Part shown: positions 44,329 to 56,299 of the stretch, one piece after another
Layout of the letters: every line of letters begins with the position of its first letter
Numbering within the stretch: position 1 is the first letter of the stretch
NCBI GenBank assembly: GCA_963921425.1
Contig: OY992840.1
Coordinates: forward strand, 6,698,501 to 6,762,500
Source of the DNA: Dryas octopetala
Taxonomy: Eukaryota; Streptophyta; Magnoliopsida; Rosales; Rosaceae
DNA: 64,000 nucleotides
Direction: 5' to 3'
Notes under the pieces: generated by a model
Seen by the model: only the letters and a program-made list of their open reading frames with translations
What the model was told of the DNA's origin: nothing
Database searches by the model: none
Program-made: the position numbers and the translations under genes

Positions 44329-44515
44329 GGTATTGTCTGATTTTCTCTTCTTCAGTTGTTCCTGATCAGTTCTTGGAAAAACGCGAAGATTATTTAGGAC
44401 TTAGGGTTATTGGAGAGAACTATTGAAGAGAAAAACCTTGCATTATTGGGCTTCATCTTCTAGATCCGAGGAATCTTCTCTGGGTATGCTCTGTTCCAGT
44501 TCACCCTTCTCTCCA

Positions 44516-44890
44516 ATGGATTCGGTATCTTGCAATTGTGGGCGAAGAGCTGTACTCTTCACTTCTTGGACTGATCTAAACCCTGGGAGGAGATTTGTCC
44601 GGTGTGCCAGTTATGGGGTATGCCTGTCTTGTTCTTGAATAAAGATAATAGGTAATTTTGTTTTTTGAAACTTGACAATTTTTTGCAATGTACAGCGAGG
44701 AGGCTGCCAATTCTGGGAATGGGTGGACCCCCCGATGTGTGAACGCTCGAGGGTGATTATACCAGGGTTGCTTAGGAAGGCGACGATGGCTGAGGACGAG
44801 CTTAAGATAGTGAGAAGGAAGAACAAATTGCTTTTCACTTTGCTGTTGGCTTCAGGTGTTTTGATGTTATGGGTTAGGGTGGGTGTTTAG
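44516..44890 (+). CDS. GRF-type zinc finger protein with C-terminal membrane helix, MULE second gene
   Basis: Two exons, 44516-44617 and 44696-44890, join in phase 0 across a 78-base intron (GTATGC...TACAG) to give 98 residues. The zf-GRF pattern is complete: C6-x-C8-G, TSWTDLNPGRRFVRC (C30) and, after the junction, RGGCQFWEWVD (C38). A Lys-rich segment then leads to a hydrophobic helix (about 77-95, LLFTLLLASGVLMLWV). An upstream in-frame ATG at 44486 would add ten residues. GRF fingers bind single-stranded nucleic acid or mediate protein contacts in known proteins. In plants many small proteins combine one with a tail helix, often within transposons. Its place inside the TIRs suggests an accessory role for the element (inference). 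Confidence 0.8.
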
Positions 44891-45120
44891 GTTGTTTGGG
44901 TTAACCATGGCCAGAAATTTTGTGGTTTTTTTGGACTCGTTTATGCCTAAAGATACTGGGAAGGAAGAACAAGCTGTTTTTCACTTTGTTGTTGGCTTCA
45001 GGCGTTATGATGTTGTGGGTATATGCCAGCAGTTAAGGGTTTAGGGTTTAGGGTGGGTGTTTAGGTTTGTAGGTTAACCATGGCCATATATTTTGTGGTT
45101 TTTTTGGACTTGTTTCTGCC
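44785..45120 (+). repeat. Partial tandem duplication of the 3' end of the GRF gene
   Basis: Sequence around 44810-44945 (gaaggaagaacaa...ttttcactttg...ggcttcaggtgtt...ttaaccatggcca...ttttgtggtttttttggact) reappears at about 44955-45113 with substitutions and small insertions. The second copy has lost the reading frame. The exon 2 tail and its 3' flank have therefore been duplicated once. Confidence 0.85.
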
Positions 45121-45800
45121 TTTATGCAATGCAAATGGTTTATTTTGAAATGGTTTATGCCTTTTATGAAATGGTTTATGGCTTTAATGCAATGCAATGC
45201 AATGCAATTGCAATTTAAATGGTTTATTTTGAGGTTCCTTTTATAGCTTCATTGTGGTGATGGCAAACACACTATTATACATAACATGGTTTCAAAAATC
45301 CCCTATTAGAATTCTCACGCCTTCTCCCAGGGTGGGTGTATGGTTTGATAATACCATGTAAAATTGGACTTTAAAATGTAAATAAGGCTCACAAGTCATG
45401 GCAAAAAACAAAAAGAGGCTCATAAGGAATACCACAAAAAACCCTGCATTCGCTTAGATAATGTCAATTACACAAAAACCTTGTCTACTTGTTCACTGTG
45501 CAATACAAAAAACCTTGTCTACTTGTTACACAAAAAACCCTGCATGTGTCAATCTGTGCAATACTAACTTCAATAACCTTGTCTACTTGTTCACCATTAT
45601 GTCCAAAAAAGATATTCCCACCTGCACAAAATCTGTTGAAAGGCTCCAAAGTCCCTAACTTCACATGTATTACAAAATCACTTAAATAGCCTAGCTTCAT
45701 CTGTAATTCCAAAACACAAAACAAACCATATTTTCCACAAAAAAGAAAGCAAAATGTCAATACAACCCATTGTTCATTCTTGCCATAAAGGCAACCTGCT

Positions 45801-48800
45801 TCACTGAGTGTTTTGGGAGGCTGGGGGTGTTCCTTGAGTGTTGGACTGAGATGACTGAGATAGTTGAGCAGCATGAGAACCTCTTCTTCCCCTAGCACCT
45901 CTGTTGGTCTGCAAAGTACAAAACAAATCAGTCTATAGGTATGCAAATGTTCTATAAAATTCACACCATGATCATTTTGAATATTACATGTGCTCTTCCT
46001 CCTCTCCTCTGGCTCGTTGTAGATGTACTTGCCCCTCCATTTTGTCTAGCTTGAGAGCGCCCTCCTCTAACAGTGGTTGGTGCTGCACCTCTTCTCCTTG
46101 GCAAATGCCTGTGACAAGTCCTGGCATTATGGCCAGTTTGATGGCAAATGGAGCATTTGACTGTGATTTGCTCTTCCCTGCCTAGTACAGTCATGTCAGC
46201 CAGAGGCTGCAGTGGCTCATTTGCACCCCTCTTCCTCTTCATTTTTGGTCTTCCAGGTTGTCTATTGTATTGGGGAGGTTCTGGTGGAGTCTTCCTTGTT
46301 CGCTCCCACAAACTCATACCATTGACTGGATTGATGAGGCATGTGTAAGCCTCCAAGTATTTCTCCTTGCTGTAGCATGAGGCCACATAGTCATAATGAT
46401 TCAAATGCATATGATTCATGACTGCCACTGCATGCAAACAAGGGATCCCAGTCAGTTGGAATTTTCTACATGCACATGTCCGATCTTCCAAATTCACAAC
46501 AAAGATCTGACCCCTCCCAGCATCCACTTGGTAGCTCCTATCTCCATTCCATGTTATCACACATCCCCTGCATGCATCCTTGTTGTCCTCCACTTTTTTC
46601 ACAACCTTGGGACAAATAGGTTTGTGCCATCGGAGCATTTTGTCCCTCCTAACTTGGATCCTCTTCATTAGCATAGTTCTTACCATCTCGAACATGGTGA
46701 GGATTGGCTTCCCTCTGGCTTTCAATATCACATAATTGAAAGACTCACATATGTTGTTAAGCAGCATATCACAGTGTGGCCCACATTGAAAGTGTGATCT
46801 GCTCCAGTGCTCAGCAGGCCTTTGCTTTAACCAGACATATGCAGCATCAGAAAGTTGTCTTACTTCATCCATAGCAGTCTCGAAATGTGGAATGCAAGTG
46901 GCCCTGGCACTTTTCCACAAAGCATCCTTCAGGGCCTGACCCTTATGCTCTTTGTTGAAATTTGTGTACAAGTGCCTAACACAAAATCTTTGTTGACTAT
47001 TGGGTAATATGTCCTGTATGGCTGGCAACAAACCCTTTTGCTGGTCAGTGATAAAAGTCCAGTGGTGGGAGTTGACAATGTCTAGATCATTAGCAAGTAA
47101 CTCAACAAACCAAGACCAGCTGTCCTTGTTCTCTATTTCCACAGCTGCGTAAGCTATGACCCAGGTTTCTTCATTAGCATCCACACCAACAGCCACAAGC
47201 AGTTGCCCTCCATATGGACCTTTTAAGTGGCAACCATCAAGCCCCACTATTGGTCTGCAAGCTTTCTTAAAACCCTCCTTACATGCACCTAAGCACATAT
47301 AACATCTCAGAAACCTCCCTTCATCCATTTCAACCTGTGTAGTGGTCCCAGGGTTTGTCCTCCTAACCTCTGCACAGTAATCCCATAGTCTCCTGTACTG
47401 CTCAGCATGTGTGCCTTCAATGATATTTTTTGCCCTCCTCAATGCCCTGTAAGCTAGCATTCTTGTCACCTTGACATTCCACTCAGATGAAACAGTCTGC
47501 TGGAATGAGTCAGTGGACCATTCTGGGGTATTCCTGATCCTATCTAAGTACTTGTCACATATCCATTCAGCAAGAATATTCCTGTTCTCATGGATCCTCT
47601 GGCACTCATGATGCTTGTAGATCTTCTTGATTTGCAAAGTAGGCTGTTTGTACATCTTCCCCACATGGATCTTCCAAGGACAACCTTTTGCACACCTGAC
47701 ATTAAGCTTCAATGTTAAATTTCGAGTGAAGTGAATTTTACCAAAACCATTCTTGATTGAATATTGCTTGATGGCTGCCCTAAACAACACAGCATCTCTA
47801 TAAGTTTGGCCACAAATGAACTGAGGGTCAGCTAGGTCAGTGTCAGGATTGAATGCAGGATACCTTCTGGTTGGTGCATCCTCATCATCACTACCATGGA
47901 TACTCTCTAGCTCCTCTGTCCTGTATCCCTCCTCAGGATCATCAATCTCTCCTACATCCAAATCTAAATTTGGTAATGAACTTGAAGGAGCCTGACTGGT
48001 GGAAGCATGATCTGTGGATCCTGGAGCAGCATTAGGTTGTGGCTCTGTAGGTTGTGGCTCTGTAGGTTGAGAAGGATTGCCTTCCATCTCACATTCTTCC
48101 TCCACAAACCTTGTAAACCTTGTCTGATCATCATCAGGTGGGAAGTCAGGATCCATAAACTCATCAGATTGCCCCTCAGTAATATGAACTCCCTCACCAG
48201 CTGGATCTCTATTTTCTTCATCACTTTGATCCCTCATTGGTACATCATTACCATTCAGGGTTTCTTCAGGTTCATCATCATCACCAACATGTTCAGGTTC
48301 ATCATCATTTTCCTCATCGGGATCTTCAATAACCACTGTAGATGGCATAGTGTATATGTCATCTACATACTCCTTGTGCCTCTTGTAAGCTTCTTCTGGT
48401 GTGAGATGCTCAAAATACATGTCTAATATTGGAAGATCCTCTGGCACTACACTAACCATGTATCTCACATCATCTTCGGACTCCAACAACAGCAAACCCT
48501 CATCATATTCCCATTCAGGGTACTTGTAGTAGTAGAAGATGAAACTTTTTCCATAACCCAACTTTTCTGCCATTTTATATATATATTTGAAGCACATGTA
48601 TTGTTTATTGCAGTTATCAACCCATTGTATTTTGCCACCCTTATACTCTGCGTGTGTGAATTCCCCACCATGGTGCAGTCGAATGGAGAACTTTTCAGGA
48701 TTGTCTGTGCAAAAGAAAAAGGCAATATGCAATCAACAATTGACTGACGAATGCATTCTGAATTTTTAAGTCACTATTTAAATGCATAAAGTAAAGCAAC

Positions 48801-49228
48801 AGAGGACAAATACCACAGTCGAATGCAACTGTTATTCATTTAGACCACCTACCAGTCAATTGTTAAAATAACACTACTTGCTTTATTCATTTGGACCACC
48901 TACCAGTAAAGCAACAGAGGACAAATAACACTACTTGCTTTATGACTCAACAAAGCACTTCCCTATAAAATAACACACTACCAGACAAAGCACGCGACAA
49001 TTCCCACATGCCCAGAGAAGAATCTACACAAAGTCCAAACCCACCGTACCCACCGAAAACCCTAAAAGCAAGACAAAGAATCTACGCGCCTAAAGCTTAT
49101 ATAAAGGCCTAAACAAAGAAATATAAAGCCTTAAAGACGGAAAAACTAGGAATTCAAGAGATTCAAATGAGCAACTTACCATAGATGGGCATTTCCAACA
49201 CATCGTGCGGGCGAAACTTCCAACCCAT
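45801..49228 (-). CDS. MURA-type transposase of the Mutator-like element, 957 residues
   Basis: Three minus-strand exons are read: 49180-49228 (start MGWKFRPHDVLEMPIY), 45988-48704, and 45801-45908 (ends ...TPPASQNTQ). Intron 1 is GTAAGT...GCACAG and intron 2 is GTAATA...TTGCAG; frames agree at both junctions. Domain order is a PB1-like N terminus (about 17-115), an acidic low-complexity region (135-290), a MuDR DNA-binding domain (about 305-385), and a MULE catalytic core. The candidate triad is D506 (GLDGCH), D570 (ITDQQKG) and E670 (NICESFN). A SWIM finger has C760, C762, C772 and H774. A CCHC zinc knuckle has C867, C870, H875 and C880. The tail is Arg/Gly/Ser-rich. No stop or frameshift is seen, so it may be active. 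It makes the cut-and-paste enzyme acting on the TIRs. Confidence 0.92.
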
Positions 49229-49434
49229 CGCTTTTCTTCAATGTCTTGTTCTAGTGTCGGGAGGGTATGGCTTTTCTGGTGTTTCGATCTCGCTTTTCTG
49301 GTGTTCTGATCTCAGGAGGACAACAATGGTGGTGGCCTGGTGGGAGATCGAAGGTCAGGGATAAGCTTCTAGAATTTCTGAAATCTGAAACGTTTAATTG
49401 TTTTGTTTATATGTTATTTGATTTTTAAAACTCA

Positions 49435-49742
49435 GGTTTAATTGTTTTATTATTTTATTATTATTTTAAGTGACGTGGCAGCTCAGTTTTTGGAGGGAAG
49501 ATGCTGACTGGGCTAATTTGGGCGGGAACCAATCTGGGGTCGCCGCGTCAGTGCCAGGTTTGCGTCCCGCGTGGCCCAGGTCAGAGTCCACGTAGGCAAT
49601 TAACGGCTCCCAGACGGAAAAGCTGACGGAGGTACCTGGGCGTGCAAAATCAGTAATTGAGGTACCTGAGAGCAACTTTTTGTAATTGGGATACTCAAGT
49701 GATATAGGGTGGTTAGTTGAGGTACTTTTGTGTAATTTGCCC
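49435..49742 (-). repeat. Right terminal inverted repeat of the Mutator-like element
   Basis: It mirrors the left TIR with few differences (for example gtatcccaatt against gtaccccaatt, gctctcagg against gctttcagg). It lies upstream of the transposase leader (about 49230-49360) and is the probable transposase promoter. Confidence 0.93.
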
Positions 49743-50103
49743 ATAATTTTAATATATTGTAATGGATAACATTTTAATTAATTTTAATATACACTTATAT
49801 GTATAAATAGTTTGAATATACATTGTAAACTAACATTATAATTCATTATAAAATATAAATGAGTTTTATTTTCCTCGTTTTATCTTAGGTTGTGAAGTGT
49901 AAACAATTAATAGTTATATAGGTGCCAACCTAGTTGATGAGTGATTTAAGTTTTCACCAATTTATAGACTTTAATTGATCAATGTAATTTGTATGATAAA
50001 ACTAATAAGAATTTAATTTTGTTGTATAATGTACTCACTAATTTTTATATAGTTTATAATTGCACAAGTTTTATATAATAAAACATATTTATTATAAAAA
50101 AAA

Positions 50104-50997
50104 GGGTAAATTACAATTTCATACCTCAATTTTACCTCTGATTTCAAGTTAGTACCTCAAGTTCAAAAAGTTGCAATTTCATGCCTCAACTTTCATTTTG
50201 TTTCAAGTTAATATCTTCGTTAGTCTGGCCGTCAAAAAGGCCGTTATCCGATGACGTGACACACCACTAAAAGGCTTCATTTCAACATTTCAATTTAGTA
50301 CCTCAACTTTACCATGTTTTTCAAGTTCATACCTTAAGTTAAAAAACTTGCAAATAAATAATTATTTTCCAGTTTTTATTTCAACTTCACCCCAGTTTTT
50401 TACCCATCAAATCTCTACCAAAATTATCAATCTTATACTCATTTTGAAGCTATGAATATTCTCTTTACAACCATATAAAAATCATGCAAAAAGGAGTTAT
50501 GAAACCCAAGATAATTGGTCACAAAGTAGACTACCCGAAAGTGCCAAATTTTTCAAACAAATTGACAATTTCGGGTAGCCTAATTTGTGACTACTTCTTT
50601 CTTGTTTCATAGCTCCTTTTTGAATTATTTCTATATGGTTACAAAGAGAAGATTCATAGCTTCAAAATGAGTATAAAATTGTTGATTTTGGTGAAGATTT
50701 GATGGGTCAAAAGTTGAGGTGAAGTTGAGATAAAAACTGAAAAATATTTATTTATTTGCAAGTTTTTTAACTTGAAGTATGAACTTGAAAAATATGGTAA
50801 AGTTGAGGTACTAAATTGAAATGAAGCCTTTTAGTGGTGTGTCACGTCATCAGATAACGACTTTTTTGACAGTCAGACTAACGGAGGTATTAACTTGAAA
50901 CAAAATGAAAGTTGAGGCATGAAATTGCAACTTTTTGAACTTGAGGTACTAACTTGAAATCTGAGGTAAAGTTGAGGTATTAAATTGTAATTTACCC
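50104..50997. mobile_element. 894-bp Mutator-like fold-back element with 9-bp target duplication
   Basis: The element is almost entirely two arms, each ~440 bases, starting GGGTAAATTACAATTTCATACC and ending in the complement. TAAAAAAAA flanks both sides (50095-50103 and 50998-51006). The left arm has cgttagtctgg...ccgttatccgatgACGTGAC, the order seen in the large element's TIR. The arm centre (gaagctatgaatattctctttacaac ... gataattggtcacaaagtag) resembles the arms at 938-1583 and 60305-60862. No coding capacity. Confidence 0.85.
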
Positions 50998-51285
50998 TAA
51001 AAAAAATAAGCTCAATTGAGCGGATCTAGCCCGACCCACTTAGGCTTGCATAGCTTAGCAGCCTTAGCCCATGTAAGTGGGTTTGGGCTTGCATATTGTG
51101 GCCTAATCTCAACCTGACCCTGATTTGTCATTGCCTCCAAACCCAAGTAGGTCTGTCCCGAGCCATAACTCCAGGGCAGACCGGGCCAATGATGATCCCT
51201 AATCACTCTTATTTATAAGGCTAAATAACTTGAGACCACAAAATAGAGGTTAAGGAGCTACAATACTACGGGTTATTTATATTTA

Positions 51286-51471
51286 CAGTAATGCTACACT
51301 TACTACATTTTTATACCATAATTTTATACCATTTTACATGGCATTCATATATTGGACATTAAAAATTAAAAAATAAAACCTAAAAAAGAAAAAGGAAATA
51401 CCCTTCCAGTGAAGTAATGACACATCAGGTGGAATACAAATGTGGGAAAAAAAATATGGGACAATTAGCAT
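51286..51471. mobile_element. Candidate small MITE
   Basis: The ends tacagtaatgctacac and attagcattattgtta are imperfect inverted repeats around a short AT-rich interior. The stretch before it (51010-51200) has GC-rich gcccgacc-type repeat sequence. Weak evidence. Confidence 0.3.
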
Positions 51472-51472
51472 T

Positions 51473-51832
51473 ATTGTTATATTTATACCTCTAAAGTTTA
51501 TCATTTTTTCACATATATATTTTTTGAAGTTTTAAAAATTACACATACACTTCTTGAAGTTTCAAAATTATTACATACAACCCGTTTTCCCTTAATGTAT
51601 TAACTTCTCTACTCACTCTTTATCTTCCCCTTGAAACGTTTACACCACCTCTTTGCACCCTTCTAACATTCTTATTTGGACACCTCCTTTTATTGTGACA
51701 ATGTTTTCTCTTGCAGGGGAGATTATGTGTAACATTTTTTAAATTTCAGGGGGTGTATGTGTAATTTTTAAAATATAAAAAAAAAATGTGTAAAAAAAGG
51801 ATAAACTTAAAGAGATATATGTGTAAATAACT
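51473..51832. mobile_element. Fold-back element related to the intronic one at 37649
   Basis: The left arm ttatatttatacctctaaagtttatc and right arm gataaacttaaagagatatatgtgtaaataa are diverged complements. Inner words acacatacacttcttgaagttt and gggggtgtatgtgtaatt match the style of 37649-38017. The borders are approximate and no target duplication was matched. Confidence 0.5.
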
Positions 51833-52059
51833 CACAATTACATTATGCCACATGGACAAAATGGCTGACCCACCCAGATAGCTGATGGTTGGTGCAGCCG
51901 ATTCGAACTTGGCGACTGGCCCGACACTCAGACAGGGTAGCATTACAGCTACATTGGCTACATATATGCATCATCACTCAATTCCCTCCTCTGTTGTTTA
52001 TATATATATTCAAAGTCCCAACTCAATTGGAGCACAAGACAGTGACTCTGAGAGAGAGT

Positions 52060-54695
52060 GGCTGTGATTGGCTTTTCCTACAACTCATTTTTGCCCAACC
52101 ACACTCACTGCGTCCTCATCTGAATCCACTCTCTCCTTCTCTCTCAACCACACCTCTATCTCCCTCTCGTCCTCTTCACACTCCAACAGCGTTGGTGGTT
52201 GGTCTGTGTTTTTGTCCCACACAACCAATCTCGTGTGGTTCTGAATCCCCAAAGATTCAATCCCCCTTTTGCTTATTCACAGATTCTCTTTCTCATTCTT
52301 CCCCCCAAAATACATTACCCTCACCAAACTCCTCTCCTTCTTTCACTTTCTGGTAATCTTACCCACTTTTGTTCCTTAGTTTTTTTTTTTTTCTGGGTTT
52401 TTGATGTTGGCAATTCTATTTTTTGGATCTAATGCTTCTTGGGTTTTGGCAGGTTAGAGCTTCAGAGCTCTTTCTTTTCTTTTGGGTGCCACCAAATAAT
52501 TCGTCCGGTAAGATTCTTGCTTCTTCTGTTTCTTAAGTTGTTAATTCTATCAAATGCAAATGTCTTTGGTTGCTTCTTTGTTTTTCCCAACAAATGTGTG
52601 GAACCCAATTGTGATTGAGATCTTCAAGAAAGAACAATCAATTGTGTAGGTCTTATCTTTGCATAGAAATTTATCTGGTGATTTTTTATTTCAGTGATTC
52701 ATAATTATTTGAGCATTATTTGATGTAGAGTATCATCTCCTGATTTCTTGTAGTTAAAATCTCTGTTATAACACCTTTGCCCTTTGCTGAACAACATTAG
52801 ACATAGCTGCAATCATGTGAATTTTCTGTTTATAAATTTGAATGGAACCATCAGCTGAAACAGGCATTTTTTAATAGGACCATTGTCCCTATGATTAATG
52901 ACCATTGTTTAACTGACTTTTCCTTCATATTCTTTCCATCCCTTGGAAACATATGTTATATCTTTTCATTGCTGTTTTGAAAAAGGAATTTGTAAAGTTG
53001 AGAACTTGCATAATTTTGTTACCCTTATTTCGTTTACTTCTTGTCATTTTGCTCCCACTCTAAACAGTCTTAATTTAAACTATGCCATTCTTTATAGTTG
53101 GGGTACTAAAGATATTGATGTTACCTTGTCACTTTCAGTTCTGAATTGTACTAACACATTGTAATGCTATTAGAAAGGTATTCATTTGTAATGCATATGT
53201 AGTTTGGAGTCCATATCACAATTGTGATGCTTCCTTGCCTTGCTAATTTGAACTAATTGATTAATCTATGCCTAATTAGTTAATCCTCATTATGGACTGG
53301 ATGATGTGCAATTAAGATGAATACAGTACTACTGTCATGTATTAAATATTTTATATATTCATTAACTGTTTGTCAAATATTTCACATATCTATGCGTATG
53401 TATAAACAGCTGTGTATGTACATGCATGTAGCGCAAGTATGTATATCATCTATATGCTTTTCAAGAGAACTGAACATTGAGTACTTTTGAGGAATAAACT
53501 CAGTTAGAATTCAAGTTATCAGTACAAAGAAGTTGAGAAAATGTCAATGTTTACATGCTTTGATGATTTGAGCACCTTGTTGCTCATGATAGGCCTGTTT
53601 CACCATCAAGCTTAGATATAAACTTGACTTAGCTGCTAAATAGGCTGATTGTAATTGATAATGCTCTAAGTTTACGCTGTTCATAGGCAACTTGTTGATC
53701 TATTATTATTTATTGGGAAAAACCTTTTCATTTTGTTTGTTGAGTTTTATAGAACATTGGCTTTTAATCTTTTCCCACCTCTGTCCAATTGATCAATAAA
53801 GCTGGGACAAGGACTTGTTATTCGTTTTGCCAAAGGGATATTTTTATTTTATTTTTCTGGGTTGCTGATTGTTCTTTGTTTCCAAGGAATGTATTTATTC
53901 TTTTTAAAGACTAGGATGAGTAAATTTATGTCATTTCATTATGTAATTCATTTGCCACCTTCCAGAAATGTTTGAAATTTATAATTCGGTGACAGGGGAA
54001 ACCTTACTAAGAGTCTATGGTTGATCTGCCTTTTCTGAATATTACGTAGTGTTGATGTGGATCTAATGCAGTCGACATTATGAACTTAAAATCGTACTCT
54101 TCATTGGATGCAATGGAAGCATGGTTTGGTGAAAATATTTTCTACAAGTATGGTGGAATTTTTTAGCAAGTATAGGATGAGTTTACATTAAGGATATCAC
54201 TTAATTTCATAATTTCCTCGTTTCTTAGGTTAAGTTTTTCAGGAGTTGCCTTCACCCTAAACAAAAGTAAACGGAATGAAAAAAGAAAGAAATTAGCTTT
54301 TCCTCTTTATTTATTAGAAATAGTAATAATCCTTAGATGAAGGATTATTACATTCAGTGTGTGTGCAGAAATTGGTTTAGGAAAAGGAGTAAAAGTAAGA
54401 AATGAAAAATAGGGTAGTTTACAATTACCATATTAGCTTCTTTTTTTCTTTTTAATCTAATACGATATATTGTATTTCATATATCCTAATTGACAAAGAG
54501 GTCTTTCTTTATAAGGTGATGTTTCTAAATGTTCTCTGTTCCAAGCCTTTTGGGATGAACGCAACATTTCTATGGTTATAGATTGACAATTTGTATAAGA
54601 ACCACTCTTCCTCCACACTTTTAACCAAGGTCCTTATATATTGAATTCATATGCCCAAATCTAATTGTTTTGGTTTTTGAATTCTGATTCTGCAG
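52060..54695 (+). other. 5' UTR exons and long leader introns of the carrier gene
   Basis: A C/T-rich leader (52070-52350) ends near ttcactttctg/GTAATC. An acceptor ttttggcag at 52443-52452 opens a small exon that ends cgtccg/GTAAGA near 52507. A long T-rich intron then runs to gattctgcag just before the ATG at 54696. These borders are inferred from splice consensus. ORFs in this stretch are not convincing as proteins. Confidence 0.5.
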
Positions 54696-56003
54696 ATGGG
54701 GGATATAGTGAAGGATCTGACTTCTGGTACCGTTGGGGGCGCAGCACAGTTAATAGTTGGGCACCCATTTGATACCATCAAGGTTAAACTGCAAAGCCAG
54801 CCTGCTCCACTCCCTGGACAACCTCTGAAGTTCTCAGGTGCTATGGATGCTGTCAGGCAGACGCTAGCTGCTGAAGGCCCAGGGGGTCTCTACAAAGGTA
54901 TGGGAGCTCCACTTGCGACTGTTGCAGCCTTCAATGCTGTCCTCTTCACGGTAAGAGGACAAATGGAGGCATTGCTGAGGTCTCAACCTGGTGTTCCCCT
55001 TACAATTAGCCAACAGGTCGTTTGTGGGGCCGGGGCTGGATTAGCTGTGTCCTTTCTAGCATGCCCCACTGAGTTGATCAAGTGTAGGTCAGTGTTATGG
55101 ATCTTTTCTTTAAAAAAAAAAAAAAAAATTACAAACCAATCTTCTATACATTTTCAAAGTTTTGAATTAAAGTTTGATTCATTCTCAAGCATATATTCTC
55201 TTTAGCCCTTGTGCAGAGTGTGTATAACCACTCTCAAAAGTACTATAGACAGTGCTTAACGGAGACACCAATAATAGTTTTGTTCTTTAAAACTTTTTGT
55301 TATCCACCTTAATCATTTTCCTTTCCTTTCATTTGGATTTCCATAAAGGGAAATTGTATCTGCAGATTGATTCTTTTTTATTCGAATTAGCTTTTATGGC
55401 AGATAATTTTAAAATCCTAAATTCATCATGTTTTCATTTCAATAAAGAAATGAAAACCTTCTTATATTTAAGCTGTTTGGGTTTAATTAATGGTTGAACA
55501 GGTTGCAAGCTCAAAGTGCATTGGCGAGTGGTGGCTCAGTTGGTGTTGCAGTGAAGTATGGAGGGCCAATGGATGTGGCCAAGCAGGTACTTAGATCAGA
55601 AGGGGGTGCGAGGGGTCTCTTCAAGGGCTTGGTTCCCACCATGGCACGTGAGATACCTGGAAATGCTGCAATGTTTGGTGTCTATGAAGCATTCAAGCAG
55701 TACCTCGCTGGAGGTCAGGACACTTCTGGGTTGGGAAGAGGCTCTTTAATGGCAGCTGGAGGCTTGGCTGGAGCTTCCTTCTGGGTCTCTGTCTACCCTA
55801 CTGATGTTGTCAAGAGTGTACTTCAGGTAGATGATTACAAAAATCCCAAGTTTTCAGGTTCACTTGATGCATTTAGAAAGATCCTGGCCTCGGAGGGAGT
55901 TAAAGGCCTCTACAAGGGCTTTGGACCAGCTATGGCTAGAAGTGTTCCAGCTAATGCAGCATGCTTCTTGGCATATGAGGTGACAAGGTCAAGTTTGGGG
56001 TGA
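54696..56003 (+). CDS. BOU: Mitochondrial carrier protein, BOU (carnitine/acylcarnitine carrier-like)
   Basis: Exons 54696-55087 and 55502-56003 join across a 414-base intron (GTCAGT...AACAG) inside an Arg codon and give 297 residues, close to the ~300 of Arabidopsis BOU. Three mitochondrial carrier repeats are present, each with the P-x-[D/E]-x-x-[K/R] signature: P24-D26-K29 (HPFDTIK), P124-E126-K129 (CPTELIK) and P230-D232-K235 (YPTDVVK). Matrix-side GLYKG / GLFKG motifs follow each. The protein spans the inner mitochondrial membrane six times. BOU was first called a carnitine/acylcarnitine-type carrier. It is needed for photorespiration and was later reported to transport glutamate. The start is the first ATG after the acceptor. 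Confidence 0.93.
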
Positions 56004-56290
56004 TAGTTTATTTTGGCGTTGGTTGCTGCCGGTGGATTTAGTGAAATTTAACAGTCCTCTTGGTTTTCTCATGTTGAAGCCATTTTTCTATACATGAATT
56101 TGTGATTTGGTACTAAGGTCCTTCACAATTTGAAATCAAATAACAGTTTCTGTTGCCGGAAGAAATGTTCTTTACTCTTGCATGCACTGGTTTTGTCTGT
56201 TTTCTCCCAGAAACTCTTGCAGATGACTTGCATCCGATGTATGTGGTACAGGCCAACCATTACAACTTATCTAATGTTTTTAACTACTTC
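56004..56290 (+). other. 3' UTR of BOU
   Basis: T-rich sequence after the stop codon is a plausible 3' UTR. No separate gene is seen. Confidence 0.45.
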
Positions 56291-56299
56291 AGAAGAGGC

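Larger units (their letters stand above)
44006..49742. mobile_element. Complete, apparently autonomous Mutator-like element (5.74 kb)
   Basis: Terminal inverted repeats of 323 bp (44006-44328) and 308 bp (49435-49742) start GGGCAAATTACACAAAAG. They differ by a few bases and one 14-base insertion. The flanks are ATAATTTAA (43997-44005) and ATAATTTTA (49743-49751), a 9-bp target duplication with one mismatch. Inside are two genes in convergent orientation: a GRF zinc-finger gene from the left TIR and a MURA-type transposase gene from the right TIR. Both read as intact. The layout matches the two-gene plan of maize MuDR. Near-identical TIRs imply recent movement. Confidence 0.95.

Noticed and set aside
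45027..45060. Telomere-like gggtttagggtttagggt
   Set aside because: Only two to three units within the duplicated GRF tail; too short for a telomeric array. The ccctaatcctaatcctaat near 41955 has the wrong unit.
51885..52432. ORFs of 60-155 residues before BOU
   Set aside because: They sit in the C/T-rich leader and cross likely splice sites; composition explains them.
55297..55497. 66-residue ORF between the BOU exons
   Set aside because: It lies wholly in the intron defined by frame continuity of the carrier.
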